This document shows positions 1-8,009 of a stretch of DNA of 54,554 nt, piece after piece. Positions within the stretch are counted from its first letter, which is position 1. Each line of letters starts with the position of its first letter. The position numbers and the translations under genes were made by a program. The stretch comes from Micromonospora sp. ATCC 39149. GTDB lineage: Bacteria > Actinomycetota > Actinomycetes > Mycobacteriales > Micromonosporaceae. The stretch covers positions 67,346-121,899 of the forward strand of contig NZ_GG657738.1 of the NCBI RefSeq assembly GCF_000158815.1, in the 5' to 3' direction. The notes below the pieces were generated by a model that saw only the letters and a list, made by a program, of their open reading frames with translations, was not told the DNA's origin and made no database searches.

Positions 1-128
1 CCGCTGGCAGGCGCCGTCGTTGTCCGGCAGTAGCGAAACGGCCGGCCCGCGCCGGCCCGCTGGGGCACGTCGCGTCCGCAGTGCGCGCAGGGACGGGTCT
101 CGGCGGTGGGGGAGGGCTGGTCGTCCAT
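1..128 (-). CDS. N-terminal end of a hypothetical Cys-motif protein, cut by the window edge
   Basis: ATG at 128 opens a frame beginning MDDQPSPTAETRPCAHCG, followed by a basic stretch and RYCR. The paired CxxC and YC elements look like a small zinc-binding module of a kind common at the N-terminus of actinobacterial hypothetical proteins. From memory of such proteins I would expect RYCRDNDGAC next. Here the frame reads RYCRTTTAP, and that sequence appears only if one base is added near position 27, so there may be a frameshift (or a sequencing error) right at the edge. It lies 13 bp downstream of the stop of the 141-479 gene, so the two probably form an operon. Function unknown. Confidence 0.45.
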   Translation of the reverse strand, partial: MDDQPSPTAETRPCAHCGRDVPQRAGAGRPFRYCRTTTAPAS

Positions 129-140
129 CGAGGCGGAAGT

Positions 141-479
141 CTAGCGACGGCCACCGTCGGGCCCGGCCGACGGGCGGCGGCGCGGGACGGCCCGAATCGG
201 GTGCGCGGGCAATCCGATGCCGGCGGTGGGGCCGGCCCCGCGCCGGGACGCAGACGTCGGCATCAGCGCGAACGGCGGCAACTGCATCCCGGTGAACGCC
301 ACGTACGGGACCCCGGCCAGCGCCAGGTCGTCGTCGCACAGCAGCAGCGGTCCGGGTACGGTGACCCAGGCACTCGTGCCGAGGCAGCCGGCGGCGAGGC
401 CGATCAGCGGCCCGCGCGGCAGGTCGGTGCCCGGCGCGCGGGCGGGCCGGGGGCATGGTCTGCGTTCCTTCGACGGCAC
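141..479 (-). CDS. Hypothetical protein, 112 aa, divergent from a TetR gene
   Basis: The frame has strong third-position G/C and a hydrophobic, protein-like middle section (GLAAGCLGTSAWVTVPGPLL, then CDDDLALAGVPYVAF). The last 30 residues are Arg/Pro-rich and look less convincing. It starts 41 bp from the divergent TetR start at 521, so the regulator may control it, and it runs into the next minus-strand gene with a 13-bp gap. I do not recognise the family. The Arg-rich tail could mean a frameshift near position 220, after which the true C-terminus is lost. Confidence 0.4.
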   Translation of the reverse strand: MPSKERRPCPRPARAPGTDLPRGPLIGLAAGCLGTSAWVTVPGPLLLCDDDLALAGVPYVAFTGMQLPPFALMPTSASRRGAGPTAGIGLPAHPIRAVPRRRPSAGPDGGRR

Positions 480-520
480 ACCGCCCTAAATCCAACAGTT
501 GCCGGATTGCAGGGGGGACA

Positions 521-1195
521 ATGGCGGCCATGACCATGCCCCGACGGCGTCCCGGCCGGCCCCGGCGTTCCGAGAGCCGCGACACCCGCGAGGTGGTGCT
601 GACCGCCGCCACCGAGCTGTTCGCCGCGCGGGGCTTCGACGCCGTCGGGCTGCGGCAGGTCGCCGCCGCCGCCGACGTCGACGTCGCCACGGTCTCCCAC
701 CACACGGGTACGAAGGCCCAGCTCTACGACGCCTGCTTCGCCCGGGTGTTCGTCGCCGAGCGCGAGGCGCTACAGGCGGCGACGCGGGCGGCCCACGACG
801 CCCTCGGCACCGGGCCCGCCGCCGCCCGGAAAGCGCTGCACGACCTGGTCGACGTGTTCGTCGACTTCTTGCAGGAGCACCCGGAGACCACCACGCTGTG
901 GCTGCGCCGCTGGCTGGAGCCGCACCGGCACGCCGACCTGGACCAGCGCTACTCCGCGCCGCTGTACGAGTTGGTGGAGGAACTGCTGCGGGCCGCCGCG
1001 GCGGCCGGCGCGCTGGCCGAGCCCACCCCGCACATCACGGTGCGCAGCCTGGTCTGGGCCGTGCACGCGCACGTGGTGGCGTTGGCCGCCGGCGGCACGT
1101 CCCCGGCGCGGGAACGCCGGGAGTTCCGCGACTGGATGCACCGGTTCCTCGACGGTCTGTACTGGGCCGGGCAGGAGCGGTGGGGGGCGCCGTAG
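521..1195 (+). CDS. TetR-family transcriptional regulator
   Basis: A 224-residue TetR repressor. After a basic leader (PRRRPGRPRR) comes the N-terminal helix-turn-helix: TAATELFAARGFDAVGLRQV, then AAAADVDVATVSHHTGTKAQLY. The C-terminal ligand domain is all-helical and carries a conserved-looking core with WLRRWLEPHRHADLDQRYS. The start is the ATG at 521, 3 bp after AGGGGGG; ATG 530 and 536 are in frame and possible. It is divergent from the 141-479 gene and probably represses itself and that neighbour. The ligand cannot be inferred. Fold assignment is secure. Confidence 0.88.
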   Translation: MAAMTMPRRRPGRPRRSESRDTREVVLTAATELFAARGFDAVGLRQVAAAADVDVATVSHHTGTKAQLYDACFARVFVAEREALQAATRAAHDALGTGPAAARKALHDLVDVFVDFLQEHPETTTLWLRRWLEPHRHADLDQRYSAPLYELVEELLRAAAAAGALAEPTPHITVRSLVWAVHAHVVALAAGGTSPARERREFRDWMHRFLDGLYWAGQERWGAP

Positions 1196-1241
1196 CCTGC
1201 CGGCGCGCGCGGGGCCCGGTGGGCGGCCGGCGCGGTGAGCA

Positions 1242-1394
1242 GGCGACGCGCAAAAACGCCCCGCCCCGCAGCTGCCGCCCACCGGGCAGCGACCCCGGCG
1301 CGCCTGGCGGTGGCCATGGCGACGCCGTCCCCATCCCACCGCACCAGCCCGCACCGCCTCGTACGGTCAAGGCAACGCAGCCTGCCACGTCCAG
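1242..1394. repeat. Left copy of a long direct repeat (DUF1992/isomerase junction)
   Basis: This 153-bp stretch matches 25476-25641 in the same orientation, with roughly one mismatch in eight and one short indel. On the plus strand it resembles the C-terminal coding end of the DUF1992 gene (the Pro/Arg-rich tail), but no DUF1992 gene body precedes it here. On the minus strand it contains the last codons (WQAALP, stop) of the isomerase-like gene. It is the scar of an ancestral convergent DUF1992/isomerase arrangement. Confidence 0.75.
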
Positions 1395-1942
1395 GAGCCG
1401 CGGCGGGGCCGGCCGGCGAACGCGGCCCGCCCGGTCATCCACAGCAGCACCTCGCCCGGCGGGCCGGGCGGGGCGTCCGGGAACAGCCGGACCAACACGA
1501 CGGTTGCCAGCCGAGCGGGCAACTGCCAGTCCACCCCCAGGCCCCGGGTGATGTCGTAAGTGTGTAGCAGGGTCTCGGCCACACCCATCGCGGCGAACCC
1601 GGTCGGATCGCAGGGGCCGAAGTGCCAGGCCCGCAGGCCCGGGTCGGCCGCGTCGAGCGCGACGGCGAGCAGGCCGCCGCACGCGGCGGCGACCGCCAGC
1701 GCCTCGGCGGGCGACGCGGTGGGGGAGACCATCAGGTCGCACAGCAGGTAGCCGTCCGCAGGCCGCCCAGCCAACTGCCCCGCACAGGCGAGCAGGTCAT
1801 GCGCGACGTGCGCCACCGTGGTCCAGCAGCTCCACTCCAGCGTCCCCGCCGCGACCGTCCAGTCGCCTCCGACGTGTGACCCGAGAACACGGATCATCTC
1901 GTCGACCGCGAGGCGTACCTCCGCCCCGCCGGCTCCCGTCAC
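1367..1942 (-). CDS. Maleylpyruvate isomerase-like (mycothiol-dependent DinB fold) protein
   Basis: A protein of the mycothiol-dependent maleylpyruvate isomerase / DinB superfamily, four-helix metalloproteins that act on mycothiol adducts or isomerise ring-cleavage products. With GTG 1942 as start it has 191 residues. The metal-binding histidine patch is visible: TTVAHVAHDLL (His45, His48) and ETLLHTYDI (His127). The C-terminus is WTWQAALP. The frame stays open to ATG 2023, but those 27 codons lack the G/C third-position bias seen downstream, so I prefer GTG 1942. It stands alone between a TetR gene and the helicase. Parts of its sequence recur at 25.6 and 31.2 kb. The substrate is unknown. 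Confidence 0.8.
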   Translation of the reverse strand: MTGAGGAEVRLAVDEMIRVLGSHVGGDWTVAAGTLEWSCWTTVAHVAHDLLACAGQLAGRPADGYLLCDLMVSPTASPAEALAVAAACGGLLAVALDAADPGLRAWHFGPCDPTGFAAMGVAETLLHTYDITRGLGVDWQLPARLATVVLVRLFPDAPPGPPGEVLLWMTGRAAFAGRPRRGSWTWQAALP

Positions 1943-2316
1943 ACCCTCGTCGCTTCTCGTTCGATCTGGCGAATCTGGCGCGGGTTGACCTGCGGGTCCG
2001 CCAGTTGGGCGTGGTGTGGTCACTGGTCATCGTCTCTCAGTTGAAGGGCGTTGACGGTGCTGCGGAAGCCTTCCCTGCCGACGACGGTCCCTGGCCGTGG
2101 GAGCCAGTCTACGAAGGCACGTGGCCGGATGACTCGTGCCATGCGGGGTCCACCAGCGGCGGTGCCGCCGGCAGAGCTGCGCGAACGGCAGGGGCGGACC
2201 CTGGCTCGCGGACGGCCCGGGATCCAGGAAACCCGGTGGTCGCGTAGGTTTCCGTGCAAACAGGTGAAAGAGCACCGACGGCCATGCCGGCACCTCGACA
2301 AGCAGAGCGGTGTGAA
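1943..2316. other. Intergenic region, no gene called
   Basis: Between the isomerase start and the helicase stop. Short frames exist, but none has codon bias or recognisable motifs. A minus-strand frame at 2020-2142 (ending LRDDDQ) overlaps the upstream ATG 2023 of the isomerase frame and could be a short leader, but I cannot support it. The region should hold the isomerase promoter. Confidence 0.5.
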
Positions 2317-4263
2317 TCAGGCCCGCTCACTTCCGATGACCGTGACCCTCCGGGTGGCCCTGGTCAGCGCCACGTAGAGGTCGCGTTTACCGCTGGGGCG
2401 GGCCGCTTTGATCCGATCGGGGTCGACCACAACGACCGCGTCGAACTCGAGCCCTCGCGCCCGGGAGACCGGCAGCACCCGCGCCCGGTCTCCGAGCTCG
2501 GCGGCCAGCCGGGCCGCGTCCGCGTCGGCGCAGATCACCGCGGTGAGCTCGCCGGGTCGCAGCTCGTCCGCGACGGTCGCGCCGGTCAGGACGCGCGGCG
2601 GCTCGCCGTGCCGCAGCGACCGGCTCGGCGACTGCTCCGGGGCGATCTCGGCGAGCAAGTCGCGGCTCGCCTCGAGGATCTCCGCGGTGGTGCGGTAGTT
2701 GACGGTCAGCGTGTGGACGGTGATCCGGGTGCCGAGCGCCTCGGTCCAGCCGCTCACCGTGGAGACCGGGCCGGCCTGGGCGAAGTCCCCGACCACGGTC
2801 ATCGACCGGCTCGGGCAGCGGCGTAGTACGGCCCGCCAGTCCATCTCGGTGAGCTCCTGCGCCTCGTCGACGACGACATGTCCGTACACGTCGCCGGGCG
2901 GGCCGTCGACCAGCTCGCGTGCCTCGTCGAGCAGAGCGAGGTCGGCCGCGGTCCACGGCGCGCCCGGCTCGCGGCCCAGCTCGGGGTGGGCGGCGAGGAG
3001 ATCCTCGACGGCCTCCTCGGCGGACAGCGGCGGCCAGAGGCTGGTGACCGCCGAGTCGAGGGCGGGACAGGCGCGCAGACCCGCGCGGGTCGCGGCCGGG
3101 TCGACCAGCCGGACGGTCACCGCCGGGGCGCCGGCCAGCCCGAGCGAGCGCAGGTCAGCGGCCACCGCCTCGTCGAGGTCGACGCCGGTGGCCACGGCGG
3201 CCTCCGCGTCGAACCGGTCCAGATGCTCGTGGACGACCTGGACCTGCGCCCGCGCGACATGGTCGGCCAGTCGTTCTCGGAACGCGGCCCGGCCCGGGTT
3301 GTGGGGCAGGTCCGCCGCGGCCGCGAGGGCGTCGCCGACCGCCGCGGCGTCGAGCGTGATCCGGTCCGGCCCGGCCGGCAGGGTAACCGCCGTGGCGGCC
3401 GGCCGCCGGGCCCGCACCAGGGTGGCCATCTCGGCGGCGAGGGTGGCCCGGCCCTTGCGCCGGGCCACGTCGAGCGGCTCGGCGGCGACCGGCCCCGACC
3501 CGCCGATCTCGGTGCGGGCGACCAAGCGCACGTCATGCTCCCCGAGCGACGGCAACACCTGCGAGATGTAGTCGAGGAAGCGCGCGTCCGGGCCCACCAC
3601 CAGGACGCCCCGGGCGGCGGGCGGGTAGGCGAACAGCACGTACGCGGCCCGGTGCAGCGCCACCACCGTCTTGCCGGTGCCCGGCCCGCCCTGCACCACG
3701 GTCACGCCCCGCCCCGGTGCGCGGATTACGGCGTCCTGCTCGGCCTGCAGTGTGGTGACGGCGTCGCGCATGCGGCCGGTGCGCGGCGCGCTCAGCGCCT
3801 CGGCGAGCGGCCCGTCGCCGACCACATCCCCTGCTTTGGGCGGCGAACCGTCGAGCAGCTCGTCGGCGATTCCCACCACTGTCCGCCCGGCGAGCCGCAG
3901 GTGCCGGCGTCGGCGCAGGCCCATCGGGTGGGCCGGCGTCGCGGTGTAGAACGGTCGGGCGGCCTCGGCCCGCCAATCGACGAGCAGTGGTTCGCCGTCG
4001 GCCCACAGCCCGCGGCGGCCGACGTGCAGTGGCTGCGCGCCGGTCCGGTCGATGCGCCCGAAGCACAACCCCGGCTCGGCGGACTCGAGACCGGCGAGCC
4101 TGCCGGCCAGCATCGCGGCGACTGCGGGCCGCTCGGCAGGTGGCACGGCGTCCAGCGCGGCCTGCTCGGTGCGCACTGCGGCGGTCTCGGCGTCCAATCG
4201 CTGGTACATGGCGGACACGTGGGACTGTTCGGCGGCGATTTGTTCGTTCGGCTCCACGTCCAC
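2317..4263 (-). CDS. helR: HelR/HelD-like RNA polymerase recycling ATPase (UvrD-type helicase fold)
   Basis: A 648-residue superfamily I helicase-like ATPase of the HelD/HelR group. These bind RNA polymerase, clear stalled complexes and, for HelR, displace rifamycins. An N-terminal coiled segment (residues 1-50) and the FGRID / VDWRAEAARPFY region (about 68-106) are typical of the group. Walker A is GGPGTGKT (192-199), Walker B is VVVDEAQELT near residue 470, and late helicase motifs include VNYRTTAEIL and YVALTRATRRVTV. The start is GTG 4263. I found no convincing rifamycin-associated inverted repeat upstream, so induction by rifamycin is not shown. The family is clear; HelR rather than HelD is inferred from length, layout and an actinobacterial host. 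Confidence 0.85.
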   Translation of the reverse strand: MDVEPNEQIAAEQSHVSAMYQRLDAETAAVRTEQAALDAVPPAERPAVAAMLAGRLAGLESAEPGLCFGRIDRTGAQPLHVGRRGLWADGEPLLVDWRAEAARPFYTATPAHPMGLRRRRHLRLAGRTVVGIADELLDGSPPKAGDVVGDGPLAEALSAPRTGRMRDAVTTLQAEQDAVIRAPGRGVTVVQGGPGTGKTVVALHRAAYVLFAYPPAARGVLVVGPDARFLDYISQVLPSLGEHDVRLVARTEIGGSGPVAAEPLDVARRKGRATLAAEMATLVRARRPAATAVTLPAGPDRITLDAAAVGDALAAAADLPHNPGRAAFRERLADHVARAQVQVVHEHLDRFDAEAAVATGVDLDEAVAADLRSLGLAGAPAVTVRLVDPAATRAGLRACPALDSAVTSLWPPLSAEEAVEDLLAAHPELGREPGAPWTAADLALLDEARELVDGPPGDVYGHVVVDEAQELTEMDWRAVLRRCPSRSMTVVGDFAQAGPVSTVSGWTEALGTRITVHTLTVNYRTTAEILEASRDLLAEIAPEQSPSRSLRHGEPPRVLTGATVADELRPGELTAVICADADAARLAAELGDRARVLPVSRARGLEFDAVVVVDPDRIKAARPSGKRDLYVALTRATRRVTVIGSERA

Positions 4264-4360
4264 CTATTGTCGGCAGAATTTCCGGAAAGGTAAGGCTTGA
4301 CTTACTTGGGCGGTTCAGCCGGCGGGAGGTATCCGGCTGCGTCTAGTTAAGGACGACGCC

Positions 4361-4513
4361 TTGAACGAGCCGCCCAGCCTGGCGGACCCGCACGTCTCGG
4401 TCGCGGCGCTGTTGACCGCGCACGCGCTCAACGTCGGGTTCGGGCCGGTGATCGCCGGCACGGACGCGTTGGCCCGCGACCGGCTCGCCCACGTCGACCA
4501 GGTCGTCTCGCAC
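4361..4513 (+). pseudogene. Tn3-family transposase fragment (internal)
   Basis: About 50 codons resembling the catalytic core of Tn3-family transposases: VSVAALLTAHALNVGF, then ALARDRLAHVDQ. In intact proteins the latter leads into YYLRxETLRAAN; here the match stops after HVDQVV and the frame runs into unrelated sequence. No other transposase part and no terminal repeat are adjacent. It is the first of four Tn3 remnants in the window. Confidence 0.65.
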
Positions 4514-4760
4514 GATGGGCCGTGCGATGGAAGCAGGTCCTCGACGCATTTTCCATCACCTTCGGGCGACCGGTTCCCAGCCGCTGAAACCTACTCGCTG
4601 AAGACGCCGGAAACACCTTAGCGAGACAGACCCTCTCGATACCCGTTTCGGTGGTGCTCAATTGTGAGTAGGTTGAGGCTGCCTCGGTGTGCGGCCACCA
4701 GGGGGCTTCGTCAGGTGGCCGGTCCTGGGTGGCGCTGAGCGGACAGGGGAGGCCCTTCGG
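4514..4760. other. Intergenic region with a hairpin
   Basis: No gene seen. An imperfect inverted repeat (CTCGCTGAAG against CTTAGCGAG, about 4588-4626) lies between the Tn3 scrap and the FMN reductase gene; it may be a terminator or a relic of mobile DNA. GGGGAGG at 4746-4752 is the ribosome binding site of the next gene. Confidence 0.4.
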
Positions 4761-5417
4761 ATGAAGATCGTCGCGTTGTCCTGCACGCAGAAGCGTCTTC
4801 CGTCGCTGACCGACGCGCTGCTCGAGGCGGCGATCGCCGGCGTCGTCCGGGAGGTCGGTGACGCGGAGATCCAGCGGATTCGGTTAATCGACCATCGCAT
4901 CGCGATGTGCGAAGGCGAGGACACCTGCCTTGATCCCGGGGTGGGCCGGTGCACGCTCGACGACGACTTCGAGCATGTCGTCGATCTGGCCGAGGGTGCG
5001 CAGGCGATGCTGCTCGCCATGCCGGTGTACGCGGGGAACGTACCCGCGGTGCTGAAGATCTTCCAGGAACGCCTGAAGAGCTTCATGAACGCCGGGCAAC
5101 GCCCGTTCGGCAACCTGCTGGTGGGGACGATCGTGCATTCGCGCACGATGCTGACCGAGCCTGCACTGGGGTCGTTGTTCCCGTGGTACCTGCGCCTACG
5201 GAACAAGAACGTGGCGTCGGCGTGCTTCACCCAGAACGATCATCAGGACCTGACCCGCACCGCGGCGCTCGACCTGTGTGTGGCCGTGGGCCGGCAACTC
5301 GGCATGACGCTCGACGGCATCCGGTCGCCGGCCTTCGACCGTACGGCACTGCCGTTGGTTCAATCACCGGCTCGTCCGCGGTGCGGTGACCCGGCCGCGT
5401 CCTCTCCCGGAGCGTGA
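4761..5417 (+). CDS. NADPH-dependent FMN reductase / flavodoxin-fold oxidoreductase
   Basis: A 218-residue flavodoxin-like protein of the NADPH-dependent FMN reductase family. The N-terminus MKIVALSCTQKRLPSLTDAL is the first strand plus FMN-phosphate loop (ALSCTQKR replacing the usual GSxRxxS). AQAMLLAMPVYAGNVPAVLK is the second flavin loop and helix. A Cys pair (CEGEDTCLDPGVGRC) lies between them. ATG 4761 sits 8 bp after GGGGAGG. The 3' end overlaps the end of the convergent 5360-5896 gene by 58 bp. Beside an oxygenase operon it could supply reduced flavin, but that link is inference only. Confidence 0.8.
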   Translation: MKIVALSCTQKRLPSLTDALLEAAIAGVVREVGDAEIQRIRLIDHRIAMCEGEDTCLDPGVGRCTLDDDFEHVVDLAEGAQAMLLAMPVYAGNVPAVLKIFQERLKSFMNAGQRPFGNLLVGTIVHSRTMLTEPALGSLFPWYLRLRNKNVASACFTQNDHQDLTRTAALDLCVAVGRQLGMTLDGIRSPAFDRTALPLVQSPARPRCGDPAASSPGA

Positions 5418-5896
5418 GGAGACTCCGCACGCCAGGTGCACCCGTCGCCCGCCTGTTCGCACGACACCGTGACGTCCGGTTCCACGTAGCGGGCGGCGAT
5501 GGCGGTGTTGAGTTCCTGGCAGTACGGGCACGGTGACGAGAACGTCAGGACCACGCCGGCGCGGGCGGCCCGTTTGCGGTACCGGAGGATCCCACAGTCG
5601 GCGTTGCGCAGGACGGTGCCCGAGGGCTGGGGCTCACTGGTCACCGCCGAGTCGTACAGCAACAGCTGACGCTGCAGCCGGGTCATGAAGTGATCGGTGG
5701 CGGACACCCCGGCGGGCCGTTGCGCTTGCAGCAGCTCCGCGGTGATGCGGGAGTTCGCCTGGATCCACGCAGCCAGGCCTTCTTCGCCGTGCTCTCCCAG
5801 GATGAACTCCTCTGCGGCCGCCTGGGCCTCGAAGAACCGTTGGCGCCACAGGTCGACCTTCTCGGCCGGGTCGAGGGAGGACCATTCACTGGTCAT
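5360..5896 (-). CDS. Hypothetical protein with CPYC and second Cys pair
   Basis: A 178-residue soluble protein, last gene of the overlapped minus-strand operon. The N-terminal two thirds are helical (SLDPAEKVDLWRQRFFEAQA). The C-terminus has a CPYC pair (SSPCPYCQEL), an ARYVEPDVTVSCEQ strand and CTW, four cysteines that could bind zinc. Its ATG overlaps the stop of the broken decarboxylase gene by 11 bp, implying translational coupling in the ancestral operon. It loosely recalls L-2-amino-thiazoline-4-carboxylate hydrolase-like proteins, but I cannot confirm that. Confidence 0.6.
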   Translation of the reverse strand: MTSEWSSLDPAEKVDLWRQRFFEAQAAAEEFILGEHGEEGLAAWIQANSRITAELLQAQRPAGVSATDHFMTRLQRQLLLYDSAVTSEPQPSGTVLRNADCGILRYRKRAARAGVVLTFSSPCPYCQELNTAIAARYVEPDVTVSCEQAGDGCTWRAESPHAPGEDAAGSPHRGRAGD

Positions 5897-6277
5897 GGTC
5901 GGCGTCCCTGCCGGTGGCGCCGTCCAGCTCGGCGAAGACCTCCTGGGCGACGCGCAGCCCGTTGTTGGCGACCGGCCAGCCACCGTAGTAGGCGAGCTGA
6001 ATGATGACTTCGACGATCTTCTCTCGCGACATCCCGAGGTGCAGGGCCGCACCGATGTGACCGCGCAACTCCCAATCGGTCCGCGCCAGCGTGACCGCGG
6101 TCAGCGCGACCAGTTCCCGCTCCTCGACGCTCAGGTGCGGTGCAGGAACTCCGGGTGGGAACCCGGACGCGGTTCGCGGCCGAAGACCTGCTGGAACATG
6201 GCCTCACCCCGCTCATGTCCGAAGACCTGCTGGAACATGGCCTCACCCCGCTCATGTCGGGCAGACGGCTGATTCAT
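5886..6277 (-). pseudogene. Carboxymuconolactone decarboxylase family gene, frameshifted
   Basis: An AhpD/carboxymuconolactone decarboxylase-fold gene in two frames. ATG 6277, with AAGGAG 8 bp upstream, starts MNQPSARHERGEAMFQQVFG, but the frame stops after HPEFLHRT near 6133. The core follows in another frame from about 6135: LSVEERELVALTAV, ELRGHIGAALHLGMSREKIV, then EVIIQLAYYGGWPVANN. Family members usually have about 15 more residues (LFGEVWxRPG-like) between the two parts, so a deletion probably caused the shift. The family's CxxC/His site is not evident. The N-terminal part also carries a perfect 39-bp tandem duplication. It lies between the MFS gene and the CPYC gene. Confidence 0.75.
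6181..6258. repeat. Perfect 39-bp tandem duplication
   Basis: Two identical, abutting 39-bp units (6181-6219 and 6220-6258) inside the N-terminal part of the decarboxylase pseudogene. The unit is 13 codons, so the peptide HERGEAMFQQVFG is repeated in frame. Complete identity points to a very recent duplication or an assembly artefact. Confidence 0.9.
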
Positions 6278-6280
6278 CGA

Positions 6281-7489
6281 TCAACTCCTTCGTGTTGGTC
6301 GAACAGTTGTCAACGTCCACGACGCCACGAAGGCGACGACCAGCAGCACGGCGCCGCTGCCGAAGGCTGCCGGAACACTCACCCGCTCGGCGATGAGCCC
6401 GACGACGACCGGTCCGACTACGGCGCCGACATCGGTGCACATCGAGAAGACGGCGACGCCACTGCCGGCCCGACCGGCGACGACGTCACCGATCAGCGCG
6501 GCCGGTGCGGCGTTGAGCAGCGCTGATCCCGCCGCGTACACACTGAGCAGGACGACGAGCCAGGCGTACCCGTCCACGAACACCAGGGCTGTGATCGCCG
6601 CCGCAGCCACACCGGTGCCGGCGATCATGGCGGGCCGGCGGCCGGCCCGATCGACAACCCGGCCGGCCGGCATGATCAGCAGCGCCTGAACGACGGCGGA
6701 TATCGTGAACGCCCACCCGACCCACGTCACGTCATGCCGCCACGCCACGACCACCGTGGGGACCAGTGCGCTGCGCAGCCCGAACAAGACCCATCCCTGC
6801 GCCAACGCCGCGAGGCAAGCCACCGGGTAGCGTCGATCCCGCAGCAGGACCGACAGCCCGACCACGTCACGGCCAGGTTCTGCGCCGGCGGTTCGACCGG
6901 TGCGTAGCACCGCCAGTGTCAGCACCGCGGCGGCCAGCAACAGCACGGCGTACGCCATGAACGGCGCGGGCAGGGCGACGAGAGCAAGGAGCCCGCCCAG
7001 TGCCGGTCCGCAGATCCCGCCGAGCAGGAAACCCGCTTCGAACACGGCGCTGGCCCGGCCCCGCTGGTCGGCCGGCGAGATCGCCAGGAGCGTCGCCAGT
7101 GCGGACACCGAGAACAGCACTGAGCCGACGCCGCCGAGGCCGCGGAACACGAGCAGCTGCCCGTAGGACCCGGCGAACGCCGTCAGGGCCGAGGAGACCG
7201 CACACAGCAGCAGGCCGGCGACCAGGACTCGCCGCTCCCCGAACCGAACTCCGAGCCGGCCGCAGAACGGACTGGTGGCCAGCCGCATCAACGCGAACAG
7301 GGCGACGAGCGCTCCGATCTGGGTGGGCCCGGCCCCGAACGTCGCCGCGTACACCGGCAGCACCGGGAGCACCAGTCCCAGGCCCAGCATGACGCAGCCA
7401 CCAACGACACTGAGGACGTAGACCTCACGGGGGAGACTCGGCTGGGCGGCGGCAACGGGTGGGACGCTGCCAAGGCCGGCCGCCGTCAC
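6281..7489 (-). CDS. MFS transporter, drug-efflux type
   Basis: A 402-residue 12-helix major facilitator of the drug:H+ antiporter-1 type. Helix 1 is VYVLSVVGGCVMLGLGLVLP. The loop 2-3 signature is present as GRLGVRFGERRVLV, and the second half repeats it (GRVVDRAGRRPAMIAG). The start is GTG 7489, 7 bp after the stop of the oxygenase beta gene. It is the fourth gene of the operon that starts with a glycosyltransferase, so it could export the glycosylated or oxidised product or a toxic substrate. The substrate is not readable from the sequence. Confidence 0.85.
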   Translation of the reverse strand: MTAAGLGSVPPVAAAQPSLPREVYVLSVVGGCVMLGLGLVLPVLPVYAATFGAGPTQIGALVALFALMRLATSPFCGRLGVRFGERRVLVAGLLLCAVSSALTAFAGSYGQLLVFRGLGGVGSVLFSVSALATLLAISPADQRGRASAVFEAGFLLGGICGPALGGLLALVALPAPFMAYAVLLLAAAVLTLAVLRTGRTAGAEPGRDVVGLSVLLRDRRYPVACLAALAQGWVLFGLRSALVPTVVVAWRHDVTWVGWAFTISAVVQALLIMPAGRVVDRAGRRPAMIAGTGVAAAAITALVFVDGYAWLVVLLSVYAAGSALLNAAPAALIGDVVAGRAGSGVAVFSMCTDVGAVVGPVVVGLIAERVSVPAAFGSGAVLLVVAFVASWTLTTVRPTRRS

Positions 7490-7496
7490 TGTCCGG

Positions 7497-8009
7497 TCAC
7501 AGGATGATGCTGAGCTTTCCGTGCTCGTACAACGTCTCGTGGTCGAGCACCACGACCCGTCTGCGGACCCGGAACGACTCGCCCTCGACGACGAGCTCGA
7601 GCCGGCATTTGCCGACGAAAGCATCAGAGCGCCCGTGCCCGAACCGGTACACGATGACATTCGCCGCCACGTCGAGGTGCGTGCCCCGATCGGTCAGGAT
7701 CTCCACGTTGCTGATCGTCCGATTCGTCCGCGACCGAGGGTTCTCGCACCACACCTCACCGTTGAGGAGCTGCTCGATCCGCTGGCGTAGCCGGGCAGCG
7801 TCGTCGTCGATGAGCCCGAGCGCATCGACGGTCTCGCCGCGGACGTCGGTGGCCGGCACCGAGTAGCGGATGTCGTCGGTCAGCATCTCGTCGTACCACT
7901 CGAGCAGGCGCCACTCGTCGAGCAGCCGCGCCTCACGGAAAAGGAACTGGCTCACCCGGTGCCACAACCGCACCTGGGCCGCCTCGTCGACCGTCAGCTC
8001 GATGGTCAT
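7497..8009 (-). CDS. Aromatic-ring-hydroxylating dioxygenase, beta subunit
   Basis: A 170-residue protein of the small (beta) subunit family, which has an NTF2-like cone fold and supports the alpha subunit in an alpha3beta3 hexamer. Typical segments are visible: EARLLDEWRLLEWYDEMLTD near the N-terminus, NPRSRTNRTISNVEI in the middle and the C-terminal VLDHETLYEHGKLSIIL. Length matches the family (about 160-180). ATG 8009 overlaps the alpha-subunit stop (ATGA), so the pair is translationally coupled. No ferredoxin or reductase gene is adjacent. Confidence 0.9.
   Translation of the reverse strand: MTIELTVDEAAQVRLWHRVSQFLFREARLLDEWRLLEWYDEMLTDDIRYSVPATDVRGETVDALGLIDDDAARLRQRIEQLLNGEVWCENPRSRTNRTISNVEILTDRGTHLDVAANVIVYRFGHGRSDAFVGKCRLELVVEGESFRVRRRVVVLDHETLYEHGKLSIIL

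Noticed and set aside
1943..2023. Isomerase start at ATG 2023
   Set aside because: The extra 27 codons lack the strong third-position G/C bias seen immediately after GTG 1942, so I used the later start. The upstream start is not excluded.
2878..4293. 471-codon plus-strand frame opposite the helicase
   Set aside because: Low-complexity Arg/Gly translation without motifs. The minus strand has all helicase motifs.
4264..4345. Rifamycin-associated element upstream of the HelR-like gene
   Set aside because: The GCTTGAC...ACTTGGGC stretch has some resemblance but is not an inverted repeat of the expected form.
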